The position numbers were made by a program, and so were the translations under genes. A model generated the notes under the pieces. It saw only the letters and a program-made list of their open reading frames with translations, had not been told where the DNA came from and did no database searches. DNA of 64,000 nt from CALKZN01 sp964633815. GTDB lineage: Bacteria > Pseudomonadota > Gammaproteobacteria > Arenicellales > Arenicellaceae. The stretch covers positions 1-64,000 of the forward strand of contig CAZWHW010000007.1 of the NCBI GenBank assembly GCA_964633815.1. Reading direction: 5' to 3'. Positions 53,635 to 63,014 of this stretch are shown here, in pieces; position 1 is the stretch's first letter, and each line of letters starts with the position of its first letter.

Positions 53635-54795
53635 CTATAGCGCTAGGTTGGCTAAAGATTTAGCACCAGAAACCACATCTTTACGGTCAGAACCACTGAG
53701 TGGAATCAAGCCTTTGTCAACCAAATATCCTTCTTCGCCCGTTGCATCTTCAGAGACGAAAAAGTTCACATACTCTTGCATGCCTGGGATAGTACCAATG
53801 TGGGCTTTTTTCACATAGAAGTATAATGGGCGTGAGACTTTGTATTCGCCTGCAGCAATTGCTTCGAACTCAGGCTCAACACCGTCAACAATAGAACCTT
53901 GCACTTTGTCTGAATTTTGTTCAAGGAAGCTGTATCCGAAAATGCCTAAGGCATTCGGGTTGGCAGTCAACTTATTAACAATAAGGTTGTCGTTCTCACC
54001 CGCTTCAATATAAGCACCATCTTCACGAACACCGTATGCAATTTGCTTGAATACATCTTTACCTTTAGCTTTGTCGCCTTTCTTAGCAACAATGCCTTCC
54101 CAAACACCAGCAGGCACGCCAATTTTAGCAATCAGTGCTTCGATTTCAGCTTTTTGGTCTGCTTTCAAACCACGAAGGGTTTTTAGGTCTTCAATTTCTT
54201 GTGCACCACCGCCTAAGGCTAGTTCAACGAACGCGTCACGAGTACCAGAACTCGGTGGCGGGCCTAGCACTTCAATTTTAATTGCTGGTAAATCAGCATT
54301 AACGGCTTGCCACGTTTTATATGGATTTTCGACCAACTTGCCATCCTTACCTGGAACCCATTTAGCCAAAGCCAAATAGATATCTTTGCGAGAAAGCTTG
54401 TATTGTGAAGAAGCTTTTGAATTAGCCAGCACGATGCCGTCAAAACCAATCAATACTTCTGTGATTTCCGTTACACCGTTTTTAGCGCATTTTTCAACTT
54501 CGCTTTTCTTGATGCGACGCGATGCATTCGTGATATCAGGTGTGCCTACACCAACACCGTTACAGAAAAGCTTCAAACCACCACCAGAACCAGTAGATTC
54601 AATTTTTGGCGATTTAAAGTCCGTTGATTTACCGAAACGCTCAGCTACCACTGTTGCGAAAGGAAACACTGTTGAAGAACCAACAATAGAAATAGTGTCA
54701 CGCGCAATAGCTGTTTGCGAAACTGACACGCTTGAAGCAACTAACGCTGCAGAAACAATTAATTTTTTCACTTTTCTCTCCAAGTTAACAAACAT
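53635..54795 (-). CDS. pstS: Phosphate-binding protein PstS
   Basis: Periplasmic Pi-binding protein (386 aa) with a signal peptide (about 1-31, cleavage near AIA-R). The Pi-site motifs are IVGSSTVFPFA, ESTGSGGGLKLFC and PPSSGTRDAFVE, of the long PstS type that also occurs in Vibrio and Pseudomonas. Four Pho-box 7-mers precede it. First gene of the pst operon. Confidence 0.95.
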   Translation of the reverse strand: MFVNLERKVKKLIVSAALVASSVSVSQTAIARDTISIVGSSTVFPFATVVAERFGKSTDFKSPKIESTGSGGGLKLFCNGVGVGTPDITNASRRIKKSEVEKCAKNGVTEITEVLIGFDGIVLANSKASSQYKLSRKDIYLALAKWVPGKDGKLVENPYKTWQAVNADLPAIKIEVLGPPPSSGTRDAFVELALGGGAQEIEDLKTLRGLKADQKAEIEALIAKIGVPAGVWEGIVAKKGDKAKGKDVFKQIAYGVREDGAYIEAGENDNLIVNKLTANPNALGIFGYSFLEQNSDKVQGSIVDGVEPEFEAIAAGEYKVSRPLYFYVKKAHIGTIPGMQEYVNFFVSEDATGEEGYLVDKGLIPLSGSDRKDVVSGAKSLANLAL

Positions 54796-54867
54796 TCAGA
54801 ATAATTTCTGTCAGTAGTTTATCAAAAAACTTATCTCAACTGACGAGTGCTAGGATATTCAACTTAT

Positions 54868-54907
54868 ATGACAGTTTTATGACAAGCTGATAACAGTAAT
54901 ATTACAG
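54868..54907 (-). promoter_or_regulatory. Tandem Pho boxes upstream of pstS
   Basis: On the minus strand CTGTAAT, CTGTTAT, TTGTCAT and CTGTCAT occur with exact 11-bp phasing, i.e. two PhoB dimer sites. TATCCT, a possible -10, begins 10 bp after the last repeat, the distance used by PhoB-dependent promoters. The start codon is 73 bp from the last repeat. Confidence 0.85.
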
Positions 54908-54919
54908 TTTGTAACAATG

Positions 54920-56319
54920 CTATCTTTCATCAATCTTTCTAACTAACAATACAGAGACAAACAAAAACAATGACGATATAAGCAAACAGGCTAAAAAACC
55001 GTAGATTTGAAAAACCAAACCAGATAACACTGTGCCTAACAATCGCCCCGAGGCATTTGCCATATAGTAAAACCCTACATCGGTTGATACCTTGTCTGCA
55101 TCTGCCATGCGCACAATTAGATAGCTGTGCAAAGAAGAGTTCACTGCAAAGAAAAACCCAAAAATCCCTAAACCAAATAAAAGAACCACTGTGATGGCAA
55201 AATTTTCTCCAACATAATTTTCTCCAACATTGTCACCAACCAGATATTGCTGGCTTAACCACATAGCAATAANNNNNNNNNNNNNNNNNNNNNNNNNNNN
55301 NNNNNNNNNNNNNNNNNNNNNNNNNNNNNNNNNNNNNNNNNNNNNNNNNNNNNNNNNNNNNNNNNNNNNNNNTTTTCTCCAACATTGTCACCAACCAGAT
55401 ATTGCTGGCTTAACCACATAGCAATAAAAATAAGCAAAGGAATAAATGCTAAGCAAACACACCAAAAAGCAGCACTTTGTGCTGATTGAGTTGTTTTTTT
55501 CGTGAATTTTGGAGCAAAACCTTGCACGATACCGTACGCAATAATCCAGCTGGCTAAAAAAGCACTGATCTGCCAATGTGACCACTGCAACTGTGTTGAC
55601 AAAAATACTGGCAAAGCCACCACAAACCACACATCCCTAGCTGCAAACAAAAACAAACGTGCCGCAGACAAGCAATTGATTTGCCGAGTTTTAGAAAACA
55701 AGACTGAAAACTTCGGTTTTGATTTAGATTTACCTAAGTTGTTTTTCAGCGACAACATACTAAGCAGCCAGACAATTGCTAACGCCACAACCATGGCTAG
55801 CACAGCGTGTTGGAAGCCCAGCAAGGTTAGTAATAAACCACCAAGGAAAAACCCCACGCCTTTTAAGGTGTTTTTGGAACCAGTCAAAACGGCAACCCAA
55901 CGATATAAACTGGTTTGTTGCTCATCTGGAACTAATAATTTGATCGCACTTTTGGCGCTCATTTTATTCAGATCTTTGGCAATCCCTGACAAGGCTTGCG
56001 CGCCCATCACCCAAATCACGGTCAACCAAGTAGTTGGCACTAGCAAGATTGATAAAGCGATAACTTGGAGGCCCAAGCCTAGATGCATAGTGTGGTTCAA
56101 CCCCCAGCGAGACCCAAGCCAACCACCAAACAAATTAGTTACTACTCCAAAAACCTCATAAAACAAGAACAGCATAGCGATTTCGAGCGGACTGTATCCC
56201 AGCTGATGGAAATACAACACCACCAACATTCGCAGAGCGCCATCCGTTAGCGTAAAAGCCCAATAATTAGCTGTTATTAGCGCATATTGTTTCACTTCAG
56301 TGGACAATTTTGCCAACAT
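54920..56319 (-). CDS. arsJ: ArsJ-type organoarsenical efflux MFS transporter (interrupted by assembly gap)
   Basis: Inner-membrane MFS protein that, in the known system, exports 1-arseno-3-phosphoglycerate. The start MLAKLSTEVKQYALITANYWAFTLTDGALRMLV and GIAKDLNKMSAKSAIK are typical of ArsJ. The frame is broken by 100 Ns (55273-55372), but the 55 bp on each side are identical. Collapsing one copy plus the Ns removes 255 - 100 = 155 bp net and gives one continuous 414-residue protein with about 12 helices. So the gene is intact in reality. It follows its partner GAPDH by 16 bp. Confidence 0.85.
55218..55427. repeat. Identical 55-bp contig ends flanking a 100-N gap
   Basis: Positions 55218-55272 and 55373-55427 are the same 55-bp sequence, separated by exactly 100 Ns (55273-55372). 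This is a scaffolding artefact of two contigs overlapping by one assembly k-mer, not a biological duplication. A short true tandem repeat (TTTTCTCCAACAT twice, from about 55203 to 55230) may have caused the break. Confidence 0.9.
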
Positions 56320-56335
56320 GAAAACCTACTGTTGA

Positions 56336-57361
56336 TTAGCTCCAACCCAATTTGGCGACTAATTTTATCAACTCAGCCGTTCGATTTGCATAGCCCCATT
56401 CATTGTCATACCACAAATATAATTTCAGCTGAGTATCATTAATCACCATAGTTGAAAGTGCATCTACTACACTTGAGCGTGGGTCAGTTCGATAATCAAT
56501 GGAAACGAGCGGCTTCTCTTCATAGCCTAATATACCTGCCAACTCACCTTCCGCCGCTTCTTTGAACAACGCATTCACTTCTGCAACCGTCGTTGCACGC
56601 TTTAATTCAAACACGCAATCCGTTAACGATGCATTAGTGAGCGGCACCCGAACAGCATGACCATTTAGTTTGCCTTTCAATTCAGGAAAAATGTGCGTGA
56701 TGGCTGTGGCTGAACCCGTAGTTGTCGGAATCAAGCTCATGCCACAAGCTCGTGCTCGGCGTAAGTCTTTATGTCCTTTGTCAATAATGGTTTGCGTGTT
56801 AGTAATGTCATGAATCGTGGTCATTGAACCATGTTTAATACCCAACTTTTCTTGAACAACTTTCACCACCGGCGCCAAACAGTTTGTCGTGCACGATGCT
56901 GCCGTCACAATTCGGTGTTGTTGAGGCTGATAGTCATCTTGATTAACGCCCATAACAATATTAGCCACACCTTCTTCTTTGACTGGCGCGGCAACCACTA
57001 CCCGCTGGACACCTTGTTCAAAATATTGGTTCAACTGAGCTTTGGTTTTGAACTTTCCCGAAGCCTCTAAAACAATATCGCAATCCGACCAATCAGTATC
57101 CAAAATTGCAGTATTTTGAGTATGTTTGATTCGTTGATCAGCCACAATGATTTCTTCTTGACTATTACTGGAAATAGATTGACTCCATTTACCATGAACA
57201 GAATCGAACTCTAACAGATGCGCCATTGTGTTCGCATCACCTGAAGGATCATTGCTTTGCACAAATTGCAGCATTGTTTGATCACTCCTACAACCGTCAA
57301 GCATAGCGCGAAAGGTCAAACGCCCCATCCGGCCCAAACCATTAATACCTATTTTCATCAT
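56336..57361 (-). CDS. ArsJ-associated glyceraldehyde-3-phosphate dehydrogenase
   Basis: In the ArsJ system this enzyme joins arsenate to glyceraldehyde 3-phosphate, making the unstable 1-arseno-3-phosphoglycerate that ArsJ exports. The 341-residue protein has the NAD motif INGLGRMGRL, catalytic SCTTNC (Cys157), and the His region SMTTIHDITNTQ. IHDITN in place of the glycolytic THAYT/HSYT pattern and its link with arsJ support the arsenate role over glycolysis. First of the two-gene operon and preceded by a Pho box. Confidence 0.88.
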   Translation of the reverse strand: MMKIGINGLGRMGRLTFRAMLDGCRSDQTMLQFVQSNDPSGDANTMAHLLEFDSVHGKWSQSISSNSQEEIIVADQRIKHTQNTAILDTDWSDCDIVLEASGKFKTKAQLNQYFEQGVQRVVVAAPVKEEGVANIVMGVNQDDYQPQQHRIVTAASCTTNCLAPVVKVVQEKLGIKHGSMTTIHDITNTQTIIDKGHKDLRRARACGMSLIPTTTGSATAITHIFPELKGKLNGHAVRVPLTNASLTDCVFELKRATTVAEVNALFKEAAEGELAGILGYEEKPLVSIDYRTDPRSSVVDALSTMVINDTQLKLYLWYDNEWGYANRTAELIKLVAKLGWS

Positions 57362-57436
57362 ATGACCATTAATCTGGATCTAATTCATCAAAATAATACA
57401 AACAAGAATTATAGATGAAAAATAACCACTGTGATT

Positions 57437-57454
57437 ATGACATTTCAATGACAA
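57437..57454 (-). promoter_or_regulatory. Pho box upstream of gapdh-arsJ
   Basis: On the minus strand TTGTCAT and ATGTCAT are 11 bp apart. A TATAAT (57408-57413) lies 23 bp beyond the second repeat, which would fit if a degenerate third unit is used. The gapdh start is 76 bp away. This would place arsenate detoxification under PhoB. Confidence 0.65.
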
Positions 57455-57458
57455 AAAA

Positions 57459-57484
57459 AGGCCTCATGAATTTTCATGAGGCCT
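57459..57484 (-). terminator. Terminator after repetitive lipoprotein gene
   Basis: Perfect 12-bp stem AGGCCTCATGAA/TTCATGAGGCCT with TT between, followed by seven T on the minus strand. It lies 60 bp after the lipoprotein stop and ahead of the gapdh-arsJ promoter. Confidence 0.9.
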
Positions 57485-57543
57485 CTTTACGAATAAACGC
57501 ATATACAAGTAATTTAATACATTATTTTTAGCTATTTAACTGC

Positions 57544-58368
57544 TTACTTAGCTTCTTCTGTCACTTTTTCAACAGCTTTTTCTTTAATAGTCTCAACCGT
57601 TTCAGCGACAATTCCTGAGGTTTTTTCAGTAGACGCATTAACAGCTGCATCAACAGTTTTTTCTACTTGTGCATCAGCAGCAGCGGCAACAGATGAGCTA
57701 TCTGTAATTGCTGGAGCACTGATTTCATTCGCCACGCTGTCTTTGATTGCCTCAGAATTCTTTTCAGTAGATGCATCGACAGTTTTTTCGACTTGCGCAT
57801 CAGTTGCAGTAGCAACAGACGAGCCATCTGTAACTGCTGGCGCACTAACTTCATTCGCTACACCATCTTTGACTGCCTCAGTAGCATCATGCACAACCTC
57901 ACTAGTGTTTTGTATTGCATCAACTGCAGTGTCTTTTGCAGCATCCGAAACCACCTCGCCAGCTTTCTCAGCGACTGCACCGTCTTTATCAGCTCCTGCT
58001 GTATCCGAAACAACCCCTCCGGCTTTCTCAGCAACATTAACTGCATCATCTTTTAACTCGACCGACTTATCTACTACATCTGAACTAGCTTCTGATACAA
58101 CTTCACCAGTTTTTTGTGCCGCATTGACCGCACCATCTTTAACAGCTCCAGCTGTATCTGAAACCACCTCGCCAGTTTTCTCAGCAACATTCACCGCACT
58201 GTTTTTCAATTCAGTTGCAGATTCTTGCACGGCCTTAACTGCATCACCTGTAGCTTGTCTAGTCGACTCCAATGCTTTATTTAATTTGGAATCACTGTTT
58301 TCTCCACATGCTGCGACTAGCAACGCAGCTGAAACAATTAGCACTTTATTATTGAATTTTGATATCAT
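57544..58368 (-). CDS. Repetitive Ala/Val/Lys-rich lipoprotein
   Basis: 274-residue protein with lipobox LLVAAC (Cys21). Residues about 40-165 are degenerate 11-residue repeats around AVNVAEKTGEVVSDTAGAVKD, predicted amphipathic helix like apolipoprotein or LEA proteins. Residues about 165-245 are two copies of a roughly 35-residue unit (VANEVSAPAVTDGSSV...DAQVEKTVDA). It may associate with membranes, or serve as an envelope spacer or stress protectant; no firm function. The gene's internal repeats are visible in DNA. Confidence 0.75.
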   Translation of the reverse strand: MISKFNNKVLIVSAALLVAACGENSDSKLNKALESTRQATGDAVKAVQESATELKNSAVNVAEKTGEVVSDTAGAVKDGAVNAAQKTGEVVSEASSDVVDKSVELKDDAVNVAEKAGGVVSDTAGADKDGAVAEKAGEVVSDAAKDTAVDAIQNTSEVVHDATEAVKDGVANEVSAPAVTDGSSVATATDAQVEKTVDASTEKNSEAIKDSVANEISAPAITDSSSVAAAADAQVEKTVDAAVNASTEKTSGIVAETVETIKEKAVEKVTEEAK

Positions 58369-58614
58369 TTCTAACCTCTTTTATTAAAAATTTCTTGATC
58401 AAACTTAGATATGAATAATCTAAGGCGAGCAACTATACTCAGTTCATTCATACTTGCTATTAATATTACAGTTAGATAATTAGATAAATATAACTAACAA
58501 ATCTGCATTTAACTTTATTTTTCATTTATTGCTATTGAATAGAAAGTTTTCATTGCATAATATTTTTATGTAGTGTAAAAAACGCAACTGACATGTTTTT
58601 TTGAGAGTAAAAAA

Positions 58615-59058
58615 ATGACTGCACAAGCAAAGCTAAAAGACGAAGATAATTTAATTTTCGGTGTGACTCCCTATCAAACTAAAAAAAATGAGGAGTATAT
58701 GAATGAAAACCAACTCGAACATTTCAGGAAAATCCTGAATAATTGGCGTGCTGAGCTTTTTGAAGATATTTCAAAAACAATCAATGTTATGCAAGATGAG
58801 TACAGCAATCTCCCTGATCCAAATGATCGTGCTAGCCAAGAAACAGATATGTCATTAGAGTTACGTAGTCGTGACCGTGATCGTAAACTATTGAAAAAAA
58901 TTAGCAACTCAATTTCGCGTCTTGATATTGGCGAATATGGTTGGTGTGAACGCTGTGGAGTTGAAATTGGTATTGGCCGATTAGAAGCGAGACCGACCGC
59001 TGAGCTTTGTATTGACTGCAAAACTCTTGAAGAAATCAAAGAGAAGCAACGTGCTTAA
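58615..59058 (+). CDS. dksA: DksA, RNA polymerase-binding transcription factor
   Basis: Works with ppGpp at the polymerase secondary channel. The 147-residue protein has the long coiled coil (about 33-108) with the tip residues DPNDRASQE (two functional Asp), then the zinc finger CERCGVEIGIGRLEARPTAELCIDC. Length and motifs match E. coli DksA. Ribosome site GAGAG. A strong terminator follows. Confidence 0.96.
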   Translation: MTAQAKLKDEDNLIFGVTPYQTKKNEEYMNENQLEHFRKILNNWRAELFEDISKTINVMQDEYSNLPDPNDRASQETDMSLELRSRDRDRKLLKKISNSISRLDIGEYGWCERCGVEIGIGRLEARPTAELCIDCKTLEEIKEKQRA

Positions 59059-59078
59059 TTAATATCGCTATAAATAAT

Positions 59079-59107
59079 AAAAAAGGCGAGTAATTTACTC
59101 GCCTTTT
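59079..59107. terminator. Terminator between dksA and surA
   Basis: AAAAAAGGCGAGTAA/TTACTCGCCTTTTTT hairpin with T-runs on both strands, between convergent dksA and surA, 20 bp after dksA. Confidence 0.9.
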
Positions 59108-59134
59108 TTATTTAGTTGATTTTAGAATAACATT

Positions 59135-60400
59135 TTAAAAATATTTAATATAAGACTTGCCCATCAATTTAGACAAAAATGTCGGAAAATACTGATCTAC
59201 TTTTTGTGTCATTAAATTATTATAAGCTAGCACTCGCTTTCGCTCATTTGGATCAGCGACCTCAGAAATTTCATTCAATTTAATCACATGCACACCATAT
59301 TGAGTGACCACTGGTTCACTGATTTCTCCTTCATTCATTGAAAATAGCTTCGCCTCAAACTTTGGCACTGTTTCACCTTTTTTCATCCAACCTAAGTCTC
59401 CACCATTCGCAGCAGAACCAGAATCATCAGAATAAAATTTAGCGATATTTTCAAACTTCACTCCCGCTTCCATTTGCACCAACAATCGATCTAAGGTCTG
59501 TTGCGCTTTTTGCACTTCAAGCGGAGTTTCAGCTTTGATGAGTATGTGTTGTGCTTTGCGCTTTTCTGTCTTAGTTAGATTGCCTCGAAGATTATTAAGC
59601 TTCAAAACATAAATACCACTTGAGGTTTTAAATGCTGAACTCAAATTTCCTACTGTCATTTTAGCTAATGTCGAAGCAAAAATACTTGGTAGCTTATCAG
59701 GAAGATTGAAGCCCAAATCTTTTTTCTCTGAATTGATTTGAACAGCCGCTAAGGCACTAGCCAACTGATCTAAATCTGAGCTTTGTGTTTGATTTTGTAA
59801 CGATTGAATAGTATCTAGCAATTCTTTTTGTTGCTGTTCATTAACTTCAGCAGGAGACTTAACAAACAGAAAACTAACGTCATATTCAGGATTTTCAGCT
59901 TTAATATTATACGCCTTAGCAAATGTTTCTACTTCTTCATCAGAAACCTTAACTGAACGAACAGCATCACTACGAATTAATTTCCTCATCATTGAATTCG
60001 TCCACATCGCTTCTCGCAAATCATTAAAACCTAATCCGAACTCAGCAAGCTTTGCAGAAAATTCCGTTTCAGTAGTCTTTCGTTGACTTAAAAATCGTTG
60101 AACTAATTGATCGACTTCAGCTTCAGAAACTTTAATTCCTGCTCGTAAAGCAGTTTGTATCTGAACTAATTCTTCAACCATGCTTTCAAGGATACGGTCA
60201 CGTATACTCTGATCAATTGTAGCCACTTCGTTCGTTGCTTTTATTCTTGCAATACGCTTCTCTAAATCATTTTCAGTAATTACATCATCGTTCACGATGA
60301 CGATGATTTTATCAATCAATGTCTGCGCAACAGCAAGAGAGGGTAAACAAAGTATTATCGAAAAAATAATAATCAATAAATTTTTATTGAATAATTTCAT
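59135..60400 (-). CDS. surA: Periplasmic chaperone and peptidyl-prolyl isomerase SurA
   Basis: Chaperone for outer-membrane proteins, including LptD. The 421-residue protein has a signal peptide (cleavage near VAQ), the N-terminal helical chaperone domain (about 26-165), two parvulin domains (about 170-275 and 280-385; QHILIKAETP, GGDLGWMKKGETVPKFE) and a C-terminal helix. It follows lptD by 47 bp, the standard lptD-surA order. pdxA and ksgA, often next, are absent here. Confidence 0.94.
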   Translation of the reverse strand: MKLFNKNLLIIIFSIILCLPSLAVAQTLIDKIIVIVNDDVITENDLEKRIARIKATNEVATIDQSIRDRILESMVEELVQIQTALRAGIKVSEAEVDQLVQRFLSQRKTTETEFSAKLAEFGLGFNDLREAMWTNSMMRKLIRSDAVRSVKVSDEEVETFAKAYNIKAENPEYDVSFLFVKSPAEVNEQQQKELLDTIQSLQNQTQSSDLDQLASALAAVQINSEKKDLGFNLPDKLPSIFASTLAKMTVGNLSSAFKTSSGIYVLKLNNLRGNLTKTEKRKAQHILIKAETPLEVQKAQQTLDRLLVQMEAGVKFENIAKFYSDDSGSAANGGDLGWMKKGETVPKFEAKLFSMNEGEISEPVVTQYGVHVIKLNEISEVADPNERKRVLAYNNLMTQKVDQYFPTFLSKLMGKSYIKYF

Positions 60401-60447
60401 AATTAAAAGACTCTTAATAAGGAGAGTTCACATCAGTACAGTTTAGT

Positions 60448-62757
60448 TTATTGAAAGCCAGTTCTGATTTTACCAAAACCAGCAAATTCAATTTGCGCAA
60501 ACAATGCATTTCTAAATTCATCATCACTTTCACGCAAACGGTCAGCGGTCAACGTCAAACTCCAACAACACCCATCATATTCGGCACCAAATTGCGTTTG
60601 AATACTTTCAGAGTCCTCAATATCATAACGTTGAGTACCAAACAAACGCCATTGCGAATTCAACTTCCAAGAAGCGTCAGCTATAAATTGACCAGTTTCC
60701 TCAATTGTATTATCACTTGCCAGGTCTCTGTTCAAACGATACGAAAATTTTAAGAAGTTATGTACCGAAGGTTCGTATTCAATATTAAAGTCTGCATTGC
60801 GTATCTCGTCGCCAGAACCATCAATATCGCCATAACCCAAGAAAGTGCCTATTGTTAGCGCATCATTCACATTGTAATCTGCCTCAATCAATATATCCGA
60901 CTCATCTTGCGTTGTAACTACTCCTTCGCTGTCCGTAGATTCCAACTCATCGATAAAAAACACTTGACCAATTTGAGCACGGAAGCGTTGATCACCATCA
61001 GCATCAAAAAAACGTGTTCCTAAAGCAAGTGTCAAACGCTGACCGTCGGCAACACTGTCGCCGCCAGTAAAGCCTGTTGTACTGAAAAGATCGTTAAAAT
61101 TATTAAAATCTAATGCAATAGTGTCAAAGCTAGTCGTTAGTTCACTATTATCATCATCAGAATCTGAATTGACATAAAAAATTCTTGGCTCAAGCGTTTG
61201 AATACCTCTACCACCTTGAAAGTTCACGCGTCGCTCAAAATATAAACCCGAGTCAATTGAAAGAATAGGCGCCGTACGATCATCTACTCCTTCCTCGCTA
61301 AATGCCGCATAATCAACTTCAAATTTCGGTTTAAAGTATCCCCATGTAGTCTCAAATGGCCGTTCGATGCTTGGATTAACCAACACTCGAGATTCTGCAT
61401 CATCGCCATCGCGATCAAAATGTGTCGCTGATGCATTTGTACGGTAGTTTATACCTGTACCGCCAATATCTTCAAAACGATTATTAAATGTCACCTGCGG
61501 CAACAAATCAAATGGTTCAGTTGTAACTGCATCATCAATCACTTCAAATGTCACAGTTCTTACGGTTAGATCCCAATTGTCTTCAACATAACGCAACCTT
61601 GCTTCACTTGGAGTGAATGTTGAACTAAAAGCCGTGATATTAGTTCTGAAATCACGAAAATATTCTGTGTCAGAAACATCGTTAACATCGAGAGTGAATG
61701 TCAACTTATCTGTAATATTATACTCATGATCAATCGCAACAAACGAGCGTGTTTCATCATCAAACACATCATCGCTAGGCAATACCTCAGCATTGATTTC
61801 AGTTTCCGAATTTTTTGATAGATGACGGAATTGAACACCTAACTGAACACCACGATCAGTAAATATTCTTGGCGTGATAGTTGCATCAGCATTTGGCGCA
61901 ATATTCCAGTACCAAGGCGTGCCAAAGAAAAAACCTGAATCACTATCAGTACCTAAAGTTGGAAATAAAAAGCCTGTTTTCCGTTTATCACTAATCGGAA
62001 AGCTAACTTGAGGTAAATATAAGAATGGAACTTTAAAAAAAACAAATCGAGCATTTTTTGCTCTGCCAACACCCGTCGCTCGATCCAGTTCTAGTTCGCT
62101 CGCTTTAATATAAAAATCATCTTGGCCTTCTACACAAGTTGTATAGACTGCACCTTTAAGGCGAACAAAATCTTCACCTTCAATAGAAACACTTTTCGCT
62201 GAACCACGAGACTGCACTTCAACCGCATTAGTTTCATCTGTTATCTCACCACGTTTGGCAAGCTTAAATTTTGCATTTTTTGCTGTTCCTAGTGACGAGT
62301 TCACATCAAGGTCCACATCATCGGCTTGAATTAAATCTCCCGCTACGGAGCGTAATTCAACCTTACCAGAAGCTTTAACTTTATCATTTTCACGATCGTA
62401 TTCGATACTTTCTCCCGTGATACTTTGTCGACCTTGAGCCACAAACGCATTGCCCTTTAGGTTGACTTTTTCCTTGCCCTCGGTTTCAACATCATCAGCT
62501 TCAACTACGATTGGCAAAATTCCATCAGCATCTGCTTGGCTATGGTTAGGAAAAGCTAACAAATCGGGTCGACAATGCGCTGCTCTTTCTGTATTTGAAT
62601 CAAAAACAGCATTAGCAGAAGGTGCTGCATAACTGATATTTTGCGTTGCAATCATCACAGGTGCTGCTAATAACGTTGTGATTAATTTTACTTTCAATTT
62701 TGAATTTCGATTCAATACAGTTTGATATGGCAAATTGACTCGATTTCGAAAAAGCAT
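60448..62757 (-). CDS. lptD: LPS-assembly protein LptD
   Basis: Outer-membrane beta-barrel that inserts LPS, with LptE. The 769-residue protein has a signal sequence (about 24-44), an OstA/LptA-like periplasmic domain (about 80-215; ADDVETEGKEKVNLKGNAFV) and a large barrel. Four Cys (62, 208, and the pair 730-731 in GCCWSL) match the disulfide pattern required for maturation. Start is supported by AGAGGA. It is divergent from amgK. Confidence 0.95.
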   Translation of the reverse strand: MLFRNRVNLPYQTVLNRNSKLKVKLITTLLAAPVMIATQNISYAAPSANAVFDSNTERAAHCRPDLLAFPNHSQADADGILPIVVEADDVETEGKEKVNLKGNAFVAQGRQSITGESIEYDRENDKVKASGKVELRSVAGDLIQADDVDLDVNSSLGTAKNAKFKLAKRGEITDETNAVEVQSRGSAKSVSIEGEDFVRLKGAVYTTCVEGQDDFYIKASELELDRATGVGRAKNARFVFFKVPFLYLPQVSFPISDKRKTGFLFPTLGTDSDSGFFFGTPWYWNIAPNADATITPRIFTDRGVQLGVQFRHLSKNSETEINAEVLPSDDVFDDETRSFVAIDHEYNITDKLTFTLDVNDVSDTEYFRDFRTNITAFSSTFTPSEARLRYVEDNWDLTVRTVTFEVIDDAVTTEPFDLLPQVTFNNRFEDIGGTGINYRTNASATHFDRDGDDAESRVLVNPSIERPFETTWGYFKPKFEVDYAAFSEEGVDDRTAPILSIDSGLYFERRVNFQGGRGIQTLEPRIFYVNSDSDDDNSELTTSFDTIALDFNNFNDLFSTTGFTGGDSVADGQRLTLALGTRFFDADGDQRFRAQIGQVFFIDELESTDSEGVVTTQDESDILIEADYNVNDALTIGTFLGYGDIDGSGDEIRNADFNIEYEPSVHNFLKFSYRLNRDLASDNTIEETGQFIADASWKLNSQWRLFGTQRYDIEDSESIQTQFGAEYDGCCWSLTLTADRLRESDDEFRNALFAQIEFAGFGKIRTGFQ

Positions 62758-63014
62758 AATGTTTCCTCTTGTGGATTTTCATGACCGGAAAGATTACTGC
62801 AAAGCAATAAATTAACCGTTTATTATCAGTCGTTATTATATCGTTATTCTCAATTTTATTCTTAAGAATAGCGATTATCGGTACTCAATCTTTCGCTTAA
62901 TTATCGACTGGTTTTAATTTAATGCTTACTATACATTACTATTCTTAATTCACCCAATACGACAAGAGCAAAAAAGCCTCTAGTTGATTATTTTTTAATT
63001 TAAAAGCACATATT

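Noticed and set aside
55218..55427. Apparent 55-bp direct repeat as a mobile-element or target-site duplication
   Set aside because: The repeat flanks exactly 100 Ns and its collapse restores the ArsJ frame. That is an assembly artefact, not a transposition scar.
57743..58387. A 214-codon open frame on the plus strand opposite the repetitive lipoprotein gene
   Set aside because: It is a by-product of the repeats and biased composition of the real gene: Ser/Thr/Ala-rich antisense translation with no ribosome site. The minus-strand gene has a lipobox and a terminator.
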